Source of the DNA: Ailanthus altissimus
Taxonomy: Eukaryota; Streptophyta; Magnoliopsida; Sapindales; Simaroubaceae
Direction: 5' to 3'
Length of the DNA: 64,000 nucleotides
Assembly (NCBI GenBank): GCA_946807835.1
Contig: OX327699.1
Coordinates: 21,130,014-21,194,013 of the forward strand
Of the stretch, positions 25,273 to 37,471 are shown in pieces. The translations under genes and the position numbers were made by a program. Each line of letters opens with the position of its first letter. Position 1 is the stretch's first letter. The notes below the pieces were generated by a model that was not told the DNA's origin, did not search any database, and was given only the letters and a program-made list of their open reading frames with translations.

Positions 25273-28200
25273 ATGGGTTGGCTAAGCAAGATATTTAAAG
25301 GCTCCAGCCACAGAATTTCAGAAGGGCATTCGCATGGAAGCTATGGAGACTATTCATATTACCTTCCTCCTTCGACTTCTGGGGTAAATTATATACATTC
25401 CTATTTTATCATGTCTCCAATCTGTTATCTATTTCGTCTGATTTGATTAGGTTCTATTTGTCTTCTCTCATTGTGCTTGTTCATGCTATTTGGATCAAGT
25501 CATAATCTTAGTTGTTTTGTTTAAACTGGATTGCTGGTCATACCTTATGGTCTTCCTTGACATTTATTTGGAAATCTTGAATGTAGGATATGTGGTCAGA
25601 ACAAGAGAATGAAGATATTGAGTGCGCCATTGCACTATCTCTCTTAGAAGAAAATCAAAAAGGGCCAAATGTAATTGGTAAGTGATATGAGTATTAGATG
25701 TTACAATGAATATTGTATTGCTTCACGCATAACCTGTTCACTCAAAAGTGTTCACCATATGTGCAGACCCATGTATAGATATTTTCACAAAATATATAGT
25801 TGCCCGGTCAGTTCCAGAGAAATATTGTGATAACTCGATGAAATTACTGTCCGTAGCAGGAGGGGCATTTTCTCCTTTTCACAGGATTATGATATTTGGA
25901 ATAATTAAGATAGGATTAAATTCCACTAGCTTAGAAAGATTTATAAGAAAACCCCTATCACTGCATTCCAGTCGTACCTTGTGAAACTTTTTGGTGCTTA
26001 ATCTGTGACACATGACACTACTTTGTAAAGAAAGGAGGGATGGGTAGGAAAACTTTACTTTGTGCAAATGCTCTTCCTAATTTTCTTTTAAAGTTTCATT
26101 TCACTGCAGTCACCTCTCTCGTTTTTTCTGTTCAATAATATTATCCATTAGATTTAATTTTTGTGTATTTTTTAACAATTTTTTAAAATATTATATAACT
26201 GCAAATCAAATCCCTCCATTAAGTAAGCGAGATTGTAGACCCAGACTTCTTGTGCCACCCCAAAAGATCTTATCTGTTGAACCAACTAGTACCCACAAAC
26301 TTCTCTTGCTACTTATTTATTGCATTTTAGAAGGGAATTTTCTACTTAACTCTGCAATTTGATTTGTTAAGTTTCTCAAATCCTGAATAGATAGGGAATC
26401 TCAAGTGGAAGAAGATGAACAACTTGCTAGAGCAATACAAGAAAGCTTAAATTTTGAATCTCCACCTAGGCATGGAAATGGACATACATTTCATCATATC
26501 CCTGTTGTCCAGTATCCAGGGTGGTTCAGGTATGTCTGAGTTATATGGTGAATAACAGTTAGCTCAATTTTGATGCCAGTTTCTCTAAAACACCGTGGCT
26601 TTGACACTTTTGCTTGAGTACTTTCCTGTGAGGGGTATTTAGTGCTTATTGAAATGTATATTTGGGAAAGTGATAAATAAATGATTCTGCGCATGAGTAG
26701 ACCCAATTACGAGACTTGAACTTTATGCTTAAGATTGTGAAGCAATTTGTTTGAAGCCCTTTGTTTGCTGAAAGGGATGCTTCATTTGGATAATGTGCTG
26801 CTTTTCTCGGCATCAACCATACCTGAGTTGAAACTGTGTATTGCTGTATCAATTCCACTTCTCACTATACTTATACAAGAAACATAATTTAACTATATCT
26901 TTTTTCTTTAGGATCTGTGCTGGTTGCAATACTGAGATTGGTCAGGGACGATTTCTAAATTGCTTGGATGCATTTTGGCATCCTCAATGCTTTCGTTGCC
27001 GTGTTTGTCAGCTACCAATTTCTGATATTGAGGTGAAAATTGACTTTAAGTGGCATCTAAATTACTTCCTTTTTGTTTTGTTCGTTATTTTTCTGGGGGT
27101 GTCTCCTCTGTGTTGGGCTTTACTTGATTTGCCATATGTGGCTTTTTTGTGTTCATTTATTGTTGTAGGTGGCATTTGGTGTCTAACTTTACTTGCATTC
27201 CTTCTCCCGCAGTTCTCCACGTCTGAGAATTACTCTTATCATAAATCTTGCTACAAGGAGCAGTATCATCCAAAATGTGATGTGTGCAAGCACTTTGTAA
27301 GTTTGTCTCAATATCAAGGATGCTTTCTGTTTACCATAAGCTTAGATAAGTTGTTTGTCTTTCTGATAACCCATGAGTGGCCAAGTCAAGAACATATATA
27401 TACATCACTTCCCTTGATAGCAAAAACTAGGTGCTCAGATATTGTAGAACATCATATATATATGTTTATTAAGTGCCACATCAGAAGCATGCGTTCATTG
27501 GAAATCATCTGGTTAAGAAATAATGTTTTTGACCTCATAAAGCAATAAACGGGTGTTCCTGACTTGAGGTTTTGTGGTCATTATAAATTTGGAAAACCTC
27601 GTTTATGCACCCTAATTTCAACTTTGCTTGATTTACCATGTTTTTTGGGATGTTAAAACTGAGACGTTGGATGCACTTGTCTTTGACTTTTGGATATGTC
27701 CTTCATCATTAATTGGTGTTGTCTTTTTGGTTTGTATTATTTTTGACAGATTCCAACAAATCCAGGTGGTCTTATTGAATATAGGGCACATCCCTTTTGG
27801 ATCCAGAAATACTGCCCTTCTCATGAACATGACGGCACTCCACGGTGCTGCAGCTGTGAGCGAATGGAGGTCTGTCTAGTGAAATACTTGTATCTTCATT
27901 CAACGTAGATTCTCTATGCATTGCAATGGAAACATTGGTGACAGTGTTTTCTGATACAAAATTCTTGGCATGATACATCTAAATGTGATATGCAGCGACA
28001 AGACACATCATATGTTGCCCTTAATGATGGACGGAAGCTCTGCCTGGAGTGTCTGGACTCTGCAATCATGGATACCAATGAATGTCAGCCCCTTTATCTT
28101 GATATACAGGAATTTTATGAATGTTTAAATATGAAACTGGACCAGCAAATTCCACTGCTCTTGGTTGAAAGGCAAGCACTAAATGAAGCCAGAGAGGGAG

Positions 28201-30188
28201 AAAAGAATGTAAGGAGAAAAGCTTTAAAATCAGCTTATACTAGCTATGACATGCAATGATTGTCGTATCATACATAGTTGATACAACAAGTGCTCATTCA
28301 TGTCTCACACCTTTTTAAGAACATTAGAGGAGGCCTTGCTTATTGATTTATAGAATTGGTAAAGGATTCAGTGAATTATGCTTTTTTTAATTCTGCTATA
28401 GTAAGTTATAGGTCTATTTCCAATACAAACCAAAACATATGAAATATGCTGATACATTAAATTCAGAGAAACAAGGCATGTCCCCATATGTAAATTCCAA
28501 GGAATTGTCATAGAGAAAAAATTGTAATGGAAAAATGATTCATATTTCTTTATGTGTCATCTTAGATATCTGAATTGTAAAAAAAACAATTTTTTTTTCT
28601 CTTCAGTAAGTTTTATAGTTGGTTCAATAATACTGTTGTCTTGGCCAGAGCTTTTATCACATGCCAGAGACAAGAGGACTCTGCCTTTCTGAGGAACGAA
28701 CTATCACAACTGTAAGAATTTTTGAAAATTTATTTTCTTTCTACAATGGGTTGGTGGAGTTTTATGTAGTGGTTAGTTTATTGACCCAAGATTTATATTT
28801 CATGGAACCTGAAAATCTCTAGATTCTAAGGCGGCCAAGGTTTGGGACGGATATGATAACACAGCCCTACAAACTCACCCGACGTTGTGATGTGACTGCA
28901 ATTCTCATTCTGTATGGCCTTCCAAGGTATTCTAATTTATCTCACTTGGCTCAATGTTTGTACTAGAAGGTAGGTGACTGCACAGGCTCAAGAAGAAACA
29001 AATAACTATACAAAGAGTTATGCATGCACATAAATGTAGCATATGTAAAATTTTACTTCATCTCCTAAGAATATGGATAGATGAGTCTAGCTCAGAGGGA
29101 TTGGTGGGTAGATGTGTCAAAGGAAATACTGAAACCTTGATTTGAGTGTCATTTTACTCTCAGTTTAAAATTATTCAGTCAATATTCTTGAATAAGATGT
29201 GGTAGAGTTGGGAAACATGTTATGATGGCAATAATAGTCCGCATGAGGGAGATAATGAGATGAATCCTCTCTTTAGCCATGTAATTTTTTGTAAGCCTAA
29301 AAATTGATAAAGGAGCTTTTATTGCTTGATTCTTGATTTGCTTGGCACATGTTGCATCTCTGGGCCTGTGTGTACCACCTAATTCATAAAGTCAAGTTTA
29401 TATTCTAGTAATAAAAGACAAGTGTCAATCTAATTTATTGCTAATAGATGAGAACTAAGTTAAGGCTGTCTCTTAAGGATGGTAGAAGATATTTATTTTG
29501 ACCTCATGTATTAGTTTTCCAATTTGTTGGTAAGATGTATTGGTTTTGCAATTGTTATTGGTTGGGTGTTTGATGCACGACTGGAAAACTGTCCACGTAG
29601 GTTACTTACTGGGTCAATCCTCGCTCATGAGATGATGCACGGTTGGATGCGGCTTCAAGGTGCTTTTTCTGTCGTACCATTTCAATTATTCAAGTCTTTT
29701 TGTTTCCTTTTTCAATATTCACATCAGAATTTTAAATAATGATCTCTTTGCAATAATCTTTTGTCATTTTGTGCTTTGTGGGCACATTGTTATTCATCAA
29801 ATCAAATGTTAAAAAATAAGAAAACCTCAAATATCTCAAGACACTTGACATGTATGTTGTTTCCTTGTAAGGTTTCCGAACTCTCAGCCCAGATGTTGAA
29901 GAAGGTATTTGTCAGGTTATAGCACACTTGTGGCTAGATCATGAGCTCGGGAGTTGTGCAGGAGTTGCATCAACGTCAATGTCCTGTGCCTCTGGAACCC
30001 CAAAGAAGGTGAAAAGACCTAAATTTGAGAAAAAGCTTGGGGAGTTTTTTAAATACCAGATTGAAACAGACGCTTCACCAGTGTATGGAGATGGATTTAG
30101 AGCTGGACAGCAGGCAGTACAAAAGTATGGGCTTCAAAGGACCCTTGAACATATCCGCATGACGGGGAGATTTCCATATGAAATCTAG
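25273..30188 (+). CDS. DA1: DA1-family ubiquitin-activated peptidase
   Basis: DA1 peptidases bind ubiquitin, are activated by ubiquitination, and cleave growth regulators, limiting cell proliferation and organ size. Eleven exons (25273-25383, 25587-25677, 26391-26529, 26912-27032, 27213-27296, 27750-27869, 27996-28208, 28649-28711, 28823-28926, 29601-29659, 29872-30188) total 1422 nt, 473 residues, all in frame. In order: a short basic N-terminus ([10 protein letters not shown]); ubiquitin-interacting motifs at about 46-60 ([13 protein letters not shown]) and 75-90 ([12 protein letters not shown]); a LIM domain from C116; a second zinc-binding LIM-like region; and the conserved C-terminal peptidase domain with HEMMH at 358-362. 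The N-terminal region resembles DA1/DAR1 rather than DAR2. It is somewhat shorter than Arabidopsis DA1 because the linker after the UIMs is compact. The gene converges on the CML gene about 500 bp away. Confidence 0.95.
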
Positions 30189-30689
30189 AAACAAAATTTC
30201 TTGCAATGCCCATGGTTTAGGCTTGGCCTTTCCTATTGCATGCATGGAAATCTGAGGCTCAAGCAAGTAGGAATCATCTCTCTATAGGTTAGTTTCTTAG
30301 AATTGATGATTTATTGAACCTGTGGCCGTATTCCTACTTGATCTTGATTGGCTAACAATTTAGTGAAGGTCAGGTCAATTACTAAATTTCCATCATTGCA
30401 AGCATGCTTAATCAAACGTTCAATCTTTTGGCCCCAGGCAACAGATAACAAGATTAAGAATTATACATGATACTCTAGTTTTGATGACTATTAGTTATCA
30501 TCGTTTGCCCTTAAGAAAGATTTTGAATTAAGGTAGCTACGGAAATATAGTAAAAGATATAGAGAAACTGCTTTTTTTTTTAATTAATAAAGAAAATTAA
30601 GATATCAGAGTAGGGAAGGCACAAGTTTCATAAATTATCGAATTTGATTTGCATGCAAAATAGACTATATCAGTTATTTGTAAATTACT

Positions 30690-31253
30690 TTAGTACGGAC
30701 AAGCCATCATTTGGTGAAACTCGTGGAAATCAAGCACTCCATTGCCATCAAGATCAAAGACTTGGATCATGACTACACATTCTTCGTATGATCGCACATC
30801 TCCAAGGCGATTCAACATTTGCTGCAATCCTCTTGGGGTGATGCATCCGGAACCTTTGTCAACTTGATAGATCTCGAAAGCCCTTCTAAGATCATCGTCC
30901 GCCTCATTATTACCCTCCATTAAATTGACAAACTCTCCGAACTCCAACAAATTGTCGCCATTTGCGTCAAAACCTTTGATAACCCTCTGAACATCATCAC
31001 TTGACATGGATTCACCCACAGACACAAAGTACGATCGGAGTTCTTCACTTGAAACCTTACCATCTTCATCCCTATCGAAATGGCGAAAAACTTGTTGCAG
31101 CTGCTCTTCCTTAGTGTTATTTTTCTGTGTAATAGGAAGGGATTGTGAGGGGATATTTGAGGATTTGGATTTTGAACGACGTGGAGGGAGGCTTAGCTTC
31201 AAACTCTTGTTATAAAACCATTTGAAGGGCTTGGAAACGGTAGTTGTTGCCAT
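30690..31253 (-). CDS. CML41: Calmodulin-like protein, CML41-type
   Basis: A 187-residue calcium sensor encoded by one exon. A basic, serine-rich N-terminal extension (about residues 1-45, containing FKWFYNKSLKLSL) precedes four EF-hand positions. Loops 1 (60-71), 2 (96-107) and 4 (167-178) keep the acidic ligands and the final Glu. Loop 3 (131-142, VDKGSGCITPRG) lacks the first Asp and the twelfth Glu, so it should not bind calcium. The same degenerate third hand and FKWF segment occur, as I recall, in Arabidopsis CML41. That protein sits at plasmodesmata and promotes callose closure after flagellin. Ortholog assignment is inference. Start is the first ATG of the frame. Confidence 0.93.
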   Translation of the reverse strand: MATTTVSKPFKWFYNKSLKLSLPPRRSKSKSSNIPSQSLPITQKNNTKEEQLQQVFRHFDRDEDGKVSSEELRSYFVSVGESMSSDDVQRVIKGFDANGDNLLEFGEFVNLMEGNNEADDDLRRAFEIYQVDKGSGCITPRGLQQMLNRLGDVRSYEECVVMIQVFDLDGNGVLDFHEFHQMMACPY

Positions 31254-32181
31254 GCTTTAGTTGTTTTTGCCGCATAGAACAGATGGTTACTTATAAATTC
31301 ATTGTGGAAAAGTTTCCTTGCGATTTCTCTAGGATGAAGAAATTAAGATGAGTCTTACGCGAAGGTTCAAGGTAGCTTCTTGGCGATGGGGATGCTTGTG
31401 TCTTGTGAGGATGACTTTTACACAAAGTTTACAGAACGTTTTACTCTGGGAATTGTCTTGAAATTATAAATTCTCCTAATGTCCTTTGGTTGGAGAGTGA
31501 CTGAAGTCTGAATGAATGAATTTATTTCCTAAAAAGTATATATCTAATATAGGAAAGGATGACAACAGCGTTAAAGCCTTATTTTCTCACCAACGATTTT
31601 ACAATTCACACCAATTAAACGGACTTTTATGATAAAGGACGAAAGACCTCTATGAAAAAGGTTAAAGGGAGCGGAAAATTTTCAAATACGTTAGAAAAAG
31701 GGCATAGTGTAATCAACAAATTAATATAATGTAGATTCCGAATGACTCGATGAAAGTTGAAAATGCTGGCCCACGGCCAACCATGTAAAATCCTGTCAAC
31801 TTTTGACCCCGGAGAGACAAGACAATCAAAGTAAGCAAAGTGGCAACAAATCGAGATAGACCACTTGACATTCAAGCCTTTAAGCCCATCAAGCAGCAGC
31901 CCACTTTATGGAAAAACCCAAAAGCCGACGTTCATCAAGCCCATTCCATATAAATGATTTAGTTCAGGTGACAACAATTGCAGGAACCTATATCGTAATC
32001 TCCGACAAAACCAGCGAGCAGCGCTTCATTTCCTCGGTTCCTCTACAGCTCTATTTCTGTTCTGCTCCCATAAAATATTTTTTTTAATGAAAAAAAGATG
32101 CTATCTTTGACCCAAAACTAATGTATTTCGATACTCCGATGCCGTTTATACTTCAACAACATCAGAATCATATCTCCTCCA
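31254..32181. promoter_or_regulatory. Divergent promoter region, CML and PPR genes
   Basis: The two genes point away from each other across about 930 bp. No ORF is convincing. Near the PPR start two upstream ATGs occur, at 32098 (a seven-codon uORF) and 32121 (a 64-codon frame running into the PPR coding region), which may affect PPR translation. Confidence 0.5.
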
Positions 32182-35028
32182 ATGCCCAGGTACTCCCCAA
32201 TCTCCACTTCCCATCTTCTCTTTTATCTCGGCCCAAAGAAATTCCTCCACTTCTCTCGCTCCCTCCATTGGAAGCCTCGCCACGAATACAAGCTGGCCCG
32301 ACCCGAATTGCTTGACCGCATCACCCGCCTTCTCGTCCTCGGCCGACACGACGCCGTCAAGAACCTGTCTTTCCATTTCTCAGATGATCTCCTCGATTCA
32401 GTTCTCCAAAAACTTAAACTAAACCCTAGCGCTTCCCTATACTTTTTCAAATTAGCCTCGAAGCAACAAAATTTCAGACCCAACATCAAAGCTTATTGCA
32501 AGATTGTTCATATTTTATCACGTGCTCGAATGTACGATGAGACCAGAGCCTACTTGTACGCGTTAGTTGGTTTATGTAGGAACAATTATGTAGGCTTTTT
32601 AATTTGGGGTGAGCTTGTTAGAGCTTATAAGGAATTTAGGTTTTCACCCACTGTTTTCGATATGATATTGAAGATTTATGCTCAGAAAGGCATGTTAAAG
32701 AATGCATTACACGTGTTTGATAATATGGGAAAGCACGGCTGTGTCCCGAGTTTGAGGTCTTGTAATTGTTTGTTAAGTAATTTGGTTAAAAATAGTGAAT
32801 CTTATGTTGCATTGCTTGTTTATGAGCAAATGATTCAGATTGGGATTGTGCCTGATGTTTTTACGTGTTCGATAATTGTTAATGCGTATTGCAAGGAGAA
32901 GAGGGTGGAAAAGGCCACGGAGTTTGTGAAAGAAATTGAGAATTTGGGGTTTGAATTGAATGTGGTGACTTATAATAGTTTGATCAATGGATATGTTGGT
33001 TTGGAGGATATTAAGGGTGCCAGAAAGGTGTTAGATACGATGTCTGAAAAGGGAATTTTTAGAAATGCAGTTACGTATACTTTGTTGATGAAGGGTTATT
33101 GCAAAGAGTATAAGATGGAAGAAGCTGAGAATGTGCTTCAAAGGATGAAGGAGGAAGAGGATGTGATGGTTGATGAATTTGCTTATGGGGTGTTGATAGA
33201 TGGCTATTGTAAAGTTGGTAAAGTGGATGAAGCTATTAGGGTCCAGGATGAGATGTTAAAGATGGGCTTGAAGATGAATTTGCCTATTTATAACTCATTG
33301 ATTAATGGCTATTGTAAACTAGGTCGACTTTTTGAAGCAAAACAAGTATTAAGGTGTATGGGAGATTGGAAATTAAGACCAGATTCTTTTAGTTATAATA
33401 CACTTGTGGATGGGTACTGTAGAGAAGGTCATATGAGTGAAGCCTTCACACTATGTGATGAGATGCTTCGTCAGAGAATTGAACTGACTGTGGTAACTTA
33501 TAATACTCTTCTTAAAGGTTTGTCTCATGTAGGTGCTTTTGATGATGCTATGCATGTTTGGGGTATGATGTTGAAAAAGGGTCTGTCTCCTAATGAAGTT
33601 GCATATTGTACTCTGCTTGATATTTTATTTAAGATGGGGTATTGTGATGGGGCTTTAAGATTGTGGAACAATATATTAGCTCGGGGTTTTTCCAAAAACA
33701 CAGCCACTTTCAATTCTGCGATTAATGGATTATGCAAGATGGGGAGAATGACGGAAGCAGAGAGGACTGTCAACAAGATGAAGGAGTTGGGATGTTTACC
33801 TGATAAGATAACATATAGCACCTTGGGTGATGGTTATTGTAATGTTGGAAACATTGAAGAAGCTTTTAAGATTAAAGAGGTGATGGAAAGAGAAGCGATA
33901 TTTCCTTCCATTGAAATGTATAATTCTCTTATTACTGGAGCTTTCAAATCTAGAAAATTAAGTGCTGTAGTGGATCTTCTTGCTGAAATGCAGACTATGG
34001 GGTTATACCCTAATATTGTAACTTATGGAGCCCTTATTACTGGTTGGTGCAACTTAGGGATGCTTGATAAAGCTTTTAATGCATATTTTGAGATGACTGA
34101 GAAGGGGTTTGCCCCCAATGTAATTATTTGCAGCAAAATTGTCAGCACCCTATACAGGCTTGGTAGGATTGATGAAGCAAATATGCTTTTGCAGAAGATG
34201 GTGGATTTTGATCTTGTTCCAGATTTCAAATTTCTGAAGGCCAACTTGGTTAGTGTGGATGCTCAGAAAATTGCCAATTCCCTTGATGAAAGTGCTAAAA
34301 GTTTCTGTGTGCCCAACAATGTGGTATACAATGTAGCAATTGCTGGGCTTTGCAAGTCTGGCAAGTTTGATGATGCAAGAAGAGTTTTTTCAGCTTTGTT
34401 GCATACAGGCTTTACTCCAGACAATTTTACGTACTGTACCCTGATTCATGGCTATGCAACTGTTGGTGACATCAATGCAGCTTTCAAGTTACGGGATGAG
34501 ATGCTGAAAAGGGATCTAGTTCCAAACATTGCCACGTACAATGCTCTAATAAATGGTTTGTGTAAATTGGGAAAACTGGATCGAGCACATAGGCTTTTCT
34601 GTAAACTTCTACTGAAAGGCTTAACTCCTAATATTGTTACTTATAATATACTGATTGATGGTCACTGCAAAGCTGGTAATACTCGAGAAGCCCTTAGTTT
34701 GAAATGCAAAATGATAAAAGAAGGAATTGCTCCTTCTGTTATAATCTACTCTAGCTTGGTAAAAGCCCTTTGTGAGCAAGGAGATACAGAAGAATCTATG
34801 AAGCTTTTAGATCAAATAATGAAGTCCAGTTTGGATCAAAATCTTGTCATTTACTCAAAGCTGGCTCAAGGTTATGTTAAATGTGGAAATGTAACAAAGA
34901 TCTCCAAGCTTCATCTTATGATGCATCTTAGTAGTTTACCTTCTGGTGTTTGCTTTGATAAGCAAATGGAGTTAGAAGAGCTCTCAACTTCTCATGATGC
35001 ATATGGGGTTACCGAAGCTGCTTGTTGA
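32182..35028 (+). CDS. P-class pentatricopeptide repeat protein
   Basis: An intronless 948-residue PPR protein. The first 40 or so residues are rich in Arg, Ser, His and Leu and poor in acids, typical of a mitochondrial (or plastid) presequence. From about residue 150 there are some twenty 35-residue repeats, with recurring VTYNSLINGYCK-type motifs and positions 5 and 35 variable as expected for RNA-base recognition. There is no E, DYW or SMR domain, so it is a P-class protein, which usually stabilises, splices or helps translate organelle RNAs. A degenerate stretch interrupts the array around residues 680-715. It resembles Arabidopsis At1g19290 in length and position next to DA1. Its RNA target is not predictable by eye. 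Confidence 0.95.
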   Translation: MPRYSPISTSHLLFYLGPKKFLHFSRSLHWKPRHEYKLARPELLDRITRLLVLGRHDAVKNLSFHFSDDLLDSVLQKLKLNPSASLYFFKLASKQQNFRPNIKAYCKIVHILSRARMYDETRAYLYALVGLCRNNYVGFLIWGELVRAYKEFRFSPTVFDMILKIYAQKGMLKNALHVFDNMGKHGCVPSLRSCNCLLSNLVKNSESYVALLVYEQMIQIGIVPDVFTCSIIVNAYCKEKRVEKATEFVKEIENLGFELNVVTYNSLINGYVGLEDIKGARKVLDTMSEKGIFRNAVTYTLLMKGYCKEYKMEEAENVLQRMKEEEDVMVDEFAYGVLIDGYCKVGKVDEAIRVQDEMLKMGLKMNLPIYNSLINGYCKLGRLFEAKQVLRCMGDWKLRPDSFSYNTLVDGYCREGHMSEAFTLCDEMLRQRIELTVVTYNTLLKGLSHVGAFDDAMHVWGMMLKKGLSPNEVAYCTLLDILFKMGYCDGALRLWNNILARGFSKNTATFNSAINGLCKMGRMTEAERTVNKMKELGCLPDKITYSTLGDGYCNVGNIEEAFKIKEVMEREAIFPSIEMYNSLITGAFKSRKLSAVVDLLAEMQTMGLYPNIVTYGALITGWCNLGMLDKAFNAYFEMTEKGFAPNVIICSKIVSTLYRLGRIDEANMLLQKMVDFDLVPDFKFLKANLVSVDAQKIANSLDESAKSFCVPNNVVYNVAIAGLCKSGKFDDARRVFSALLHTGFTPDNFTYCTLIHGYATVGDINAAFKLRDEMLKRDLVPNIATYNALINGLCKLGKLDRAHRLFCKLLLKGLTPNIVTYNILIDGHCKAGNTREALSLKCKMIKEGIAPSVIIYSSLVKALCEQGDTEESMKLLDQIMKSSLDQNLVIYSKLAQGYVKCGNVTKISKLHLMMHLSSLPSGVCFDKQMELEELSTSHDAYGVTEAAC

Positions 35029-36240
35029 TGAATGGTTTGTGAACTTACAAGTTCGAGGGTTATTTCATTGTTGTGAATGATTTTGATATTGGCCATTGCC
35101 TTGGGAGTTTCAGACTTTTTGATTAGAGGATCTTGTACTTTTCATTGATTCTCAAAACCCCAGGTAGCGTGTGTTGGTAACTCGATTATATTTGCCTCTT
35201 CTTTGCAAGATAGCCAAGTGGAGATGGTTCTCATGGTTCAGGATCTAACTTGTCTTATATATTGGTTCCAGGATTAGACTGCTCATTATCTGAGAAAGCA
35301 AACGGTCTGGAGGGCCTATTGATTTCTTTTCTTATAATTGCCCATAAAAGGACTCTGAGAATGAATTAGCTGTTCGCTAACCCATACGCATTCTGGCTCT
35401 CATGAGGAGGTACAAAGAACCAGTTAATCGTATGCTTTTACTGTTTGGATTTGTCAAATATTCTCTTTTCATAAGGAGCAATTTCCTAATGTCAAGTCGG
35501 TGCCATTGGTTTTCTTTGCAGAAAAGTGAGGAGCAGCAAGAGCACCAATTTTCAGAAGCAGAAGCTTCTAAGATTGCTTCTTCAAGATTTGTCAAATTTG
35601 ATGCTGGATCATGCGCCATTGATGCTCGCATTAGCATGTTTGGTAACTATTATGAATTTTGAAAAGATGGAACCGCAGACATTCATATGAAGTGCTGATT
35701 CTTATGTTTGTGCCGCATATTAAAATGGGTACTTATGAGTCATAAGGTCATCTTACAAATCGAAGAAATTTGCAGCCATTATGAGTCAATCTTGAACATC
35801 CATTGTTGAGACCTTGGTTTCTCATTTGCTACTTTTCTCCACCCCTTTTTGTCACGAATAGGCAATTCATTGCCAATATGCCACCCATAGATGAGAAAAG
35901 TTCAGAGGTACTCATGTACATCCACATAAGCTCACTTCTATACTTCTTATGGCTGTTTTGTTGCTTTTTAATTGCATTCAATTACCATGATGATAGGAGC
36001 AATATAAACTAAGATACGCATTGGGGCGAATAAGTCGAGCGTATTTGGGAGGAGATTTGGTGTTATTGCATTACTGAATCTGCCTTTATTATTATTATTT
36101 TTATTTTTATCATAAATCTGCCTTTATTGAAATATTAACACTCATGTCCTGGGTTCTTCTGCTGAAAGATGCCATAACACTTCCATTATTAACAAAAAGA
36201 TCATTCATAATTTCACCATGTCATATGGGCTGACATTTGG
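35029..36240 (+). other. PPR downstream region
   Basis: No independent gene. Several frames (for example 35402-35662 on plus and 35377-35637 on minus) overlap each other and resemble nothing. Moderate base composition up to about 36010 suggests a long 3' UTR or a transcribed flank. Confidence 0.45.
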
Positions 36241-36285
36241 TACTTCGAAATTTGACCAACTCTCCAATTGCAGTTGGGGGGTGTA

Positions 36286-36585
36286 GAACGTCGGGTCCTT
36301 GCGATCTCTCTGGGAAGCAGCCAAACAGGCTAGGAATCGTTCTTGGGGGAGGATTCTCATGATAACATTATTTTGGGCAATGAGGTGAAGGATTTCTATT
36401 TACACATCAGCCATGCAACTAACGCCACATTTTATAGTTTGCTCAAGGGAAGATGGAAATTGGAAGATAAATCATATTGGGCTGACACCAGGCCGCCTAT
36501 AGAAAGAGATCTAATTGTATATACTTTTTTATTTTTCACTGTTGAATTGTATCATTGCCGCTGTTATTATTTGATTCATATGTAA
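36286..36585 (+). pseudogene. Possible exon or gene relic, unrecognised
   Basis: After an acceptor-like TCCAATTGCAG, two frames read in succession like one protein: first PCDLSGKQPNRLGIVLGG, then, after a one-base shift near 36345, NEVKDFYLHISHATNATFYS followed by GRWKLEDKSYW. Composition and local GC rise look coding, yet there is no ATG in the second frame and I cannot name a family. It may be an exon of a lost gene, or chance. Confidence 0.25.
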
Positions 36586-37471
36586 GTTTAATTTTGGATA
36601 AGATAAACCTCGTTATGAAACTGAATTTAAGATTTTGACACAATCCAACCCCCAAAAGAATAGTTGTAGCAGTGTTGATTTATAGACTCAGCTATCCCAT
36701 CTGTACCAAGGATTAAGAATTCTTTACTAATAAATCCACTTGAAATAAAGCAGATTGATTAATGGAGATTAAAAGTGAAGTTCCTTGATGTGAGTTGTGA
36801 TGAGTGTTCGGCCTAGTCTTTGAATCAAACTAACTGAGCAACATGATAATGCTAGTAATACCAATAAATATGAAAATGATACGATGAACATGAAAGGCAT
36901 GGGTCATCTAACCGGTCTGTTTTAGCTTAAAATTCCAGGCATCCGTCATCTCTCCATGACCATGTGATATACGAAAGTGTCGACGAAAGTGTAGCTCTCA
37001 ACAAGCGAATAAAGCCTAGCCTCCTAAAGACTTGTGGATGTTTCCAGGAAATTTCGCCTTGCTCTTGCAGTAGGAGAGGCCCAATAAAGATTCAAAACCA
37101 ACCATTGCTTTGCTTTACTTGATTACCAAGTTGCATTTGGATTTGGTCTCCCCCAGACCCACCACTATTTATAATATCCTTAAGATTATGACATTCGACA
37201 AACTTGTTCTTTTTGAATATGCAACACATAACAACGCAATCACATTGACAGCATTCACGCTTTTTGACTTTTTTATATATTATTTCTTTTAACTGATGAA
37301 AGTTGAATCAAATTTTTAGATACAAAATTTTAAGTTCTACTGCGTGCGGTGCATGCCTTTTTAAAACGCGAACATCACTACAAACTGCATGATAGATAAA
37401 AATAATTTATACTACAATAGTTTATGCTGCGTTGTATTTTAAAAAGTAAAACGTCATTATTTGAGAACTAT
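36586..37471. other. Intergenic, no feature seen
   Basis: Mixed AT-rich sequence without a gene-like frame, repeats or RNA gene that I can identify. Confidence 0.5.

Noticed and set aside
35377..36012. Frames downstream of the PPR gene
   Set aside because: Plus and minus frames overlap, start outside any plausible context and have no family features; probably 3' UTR.
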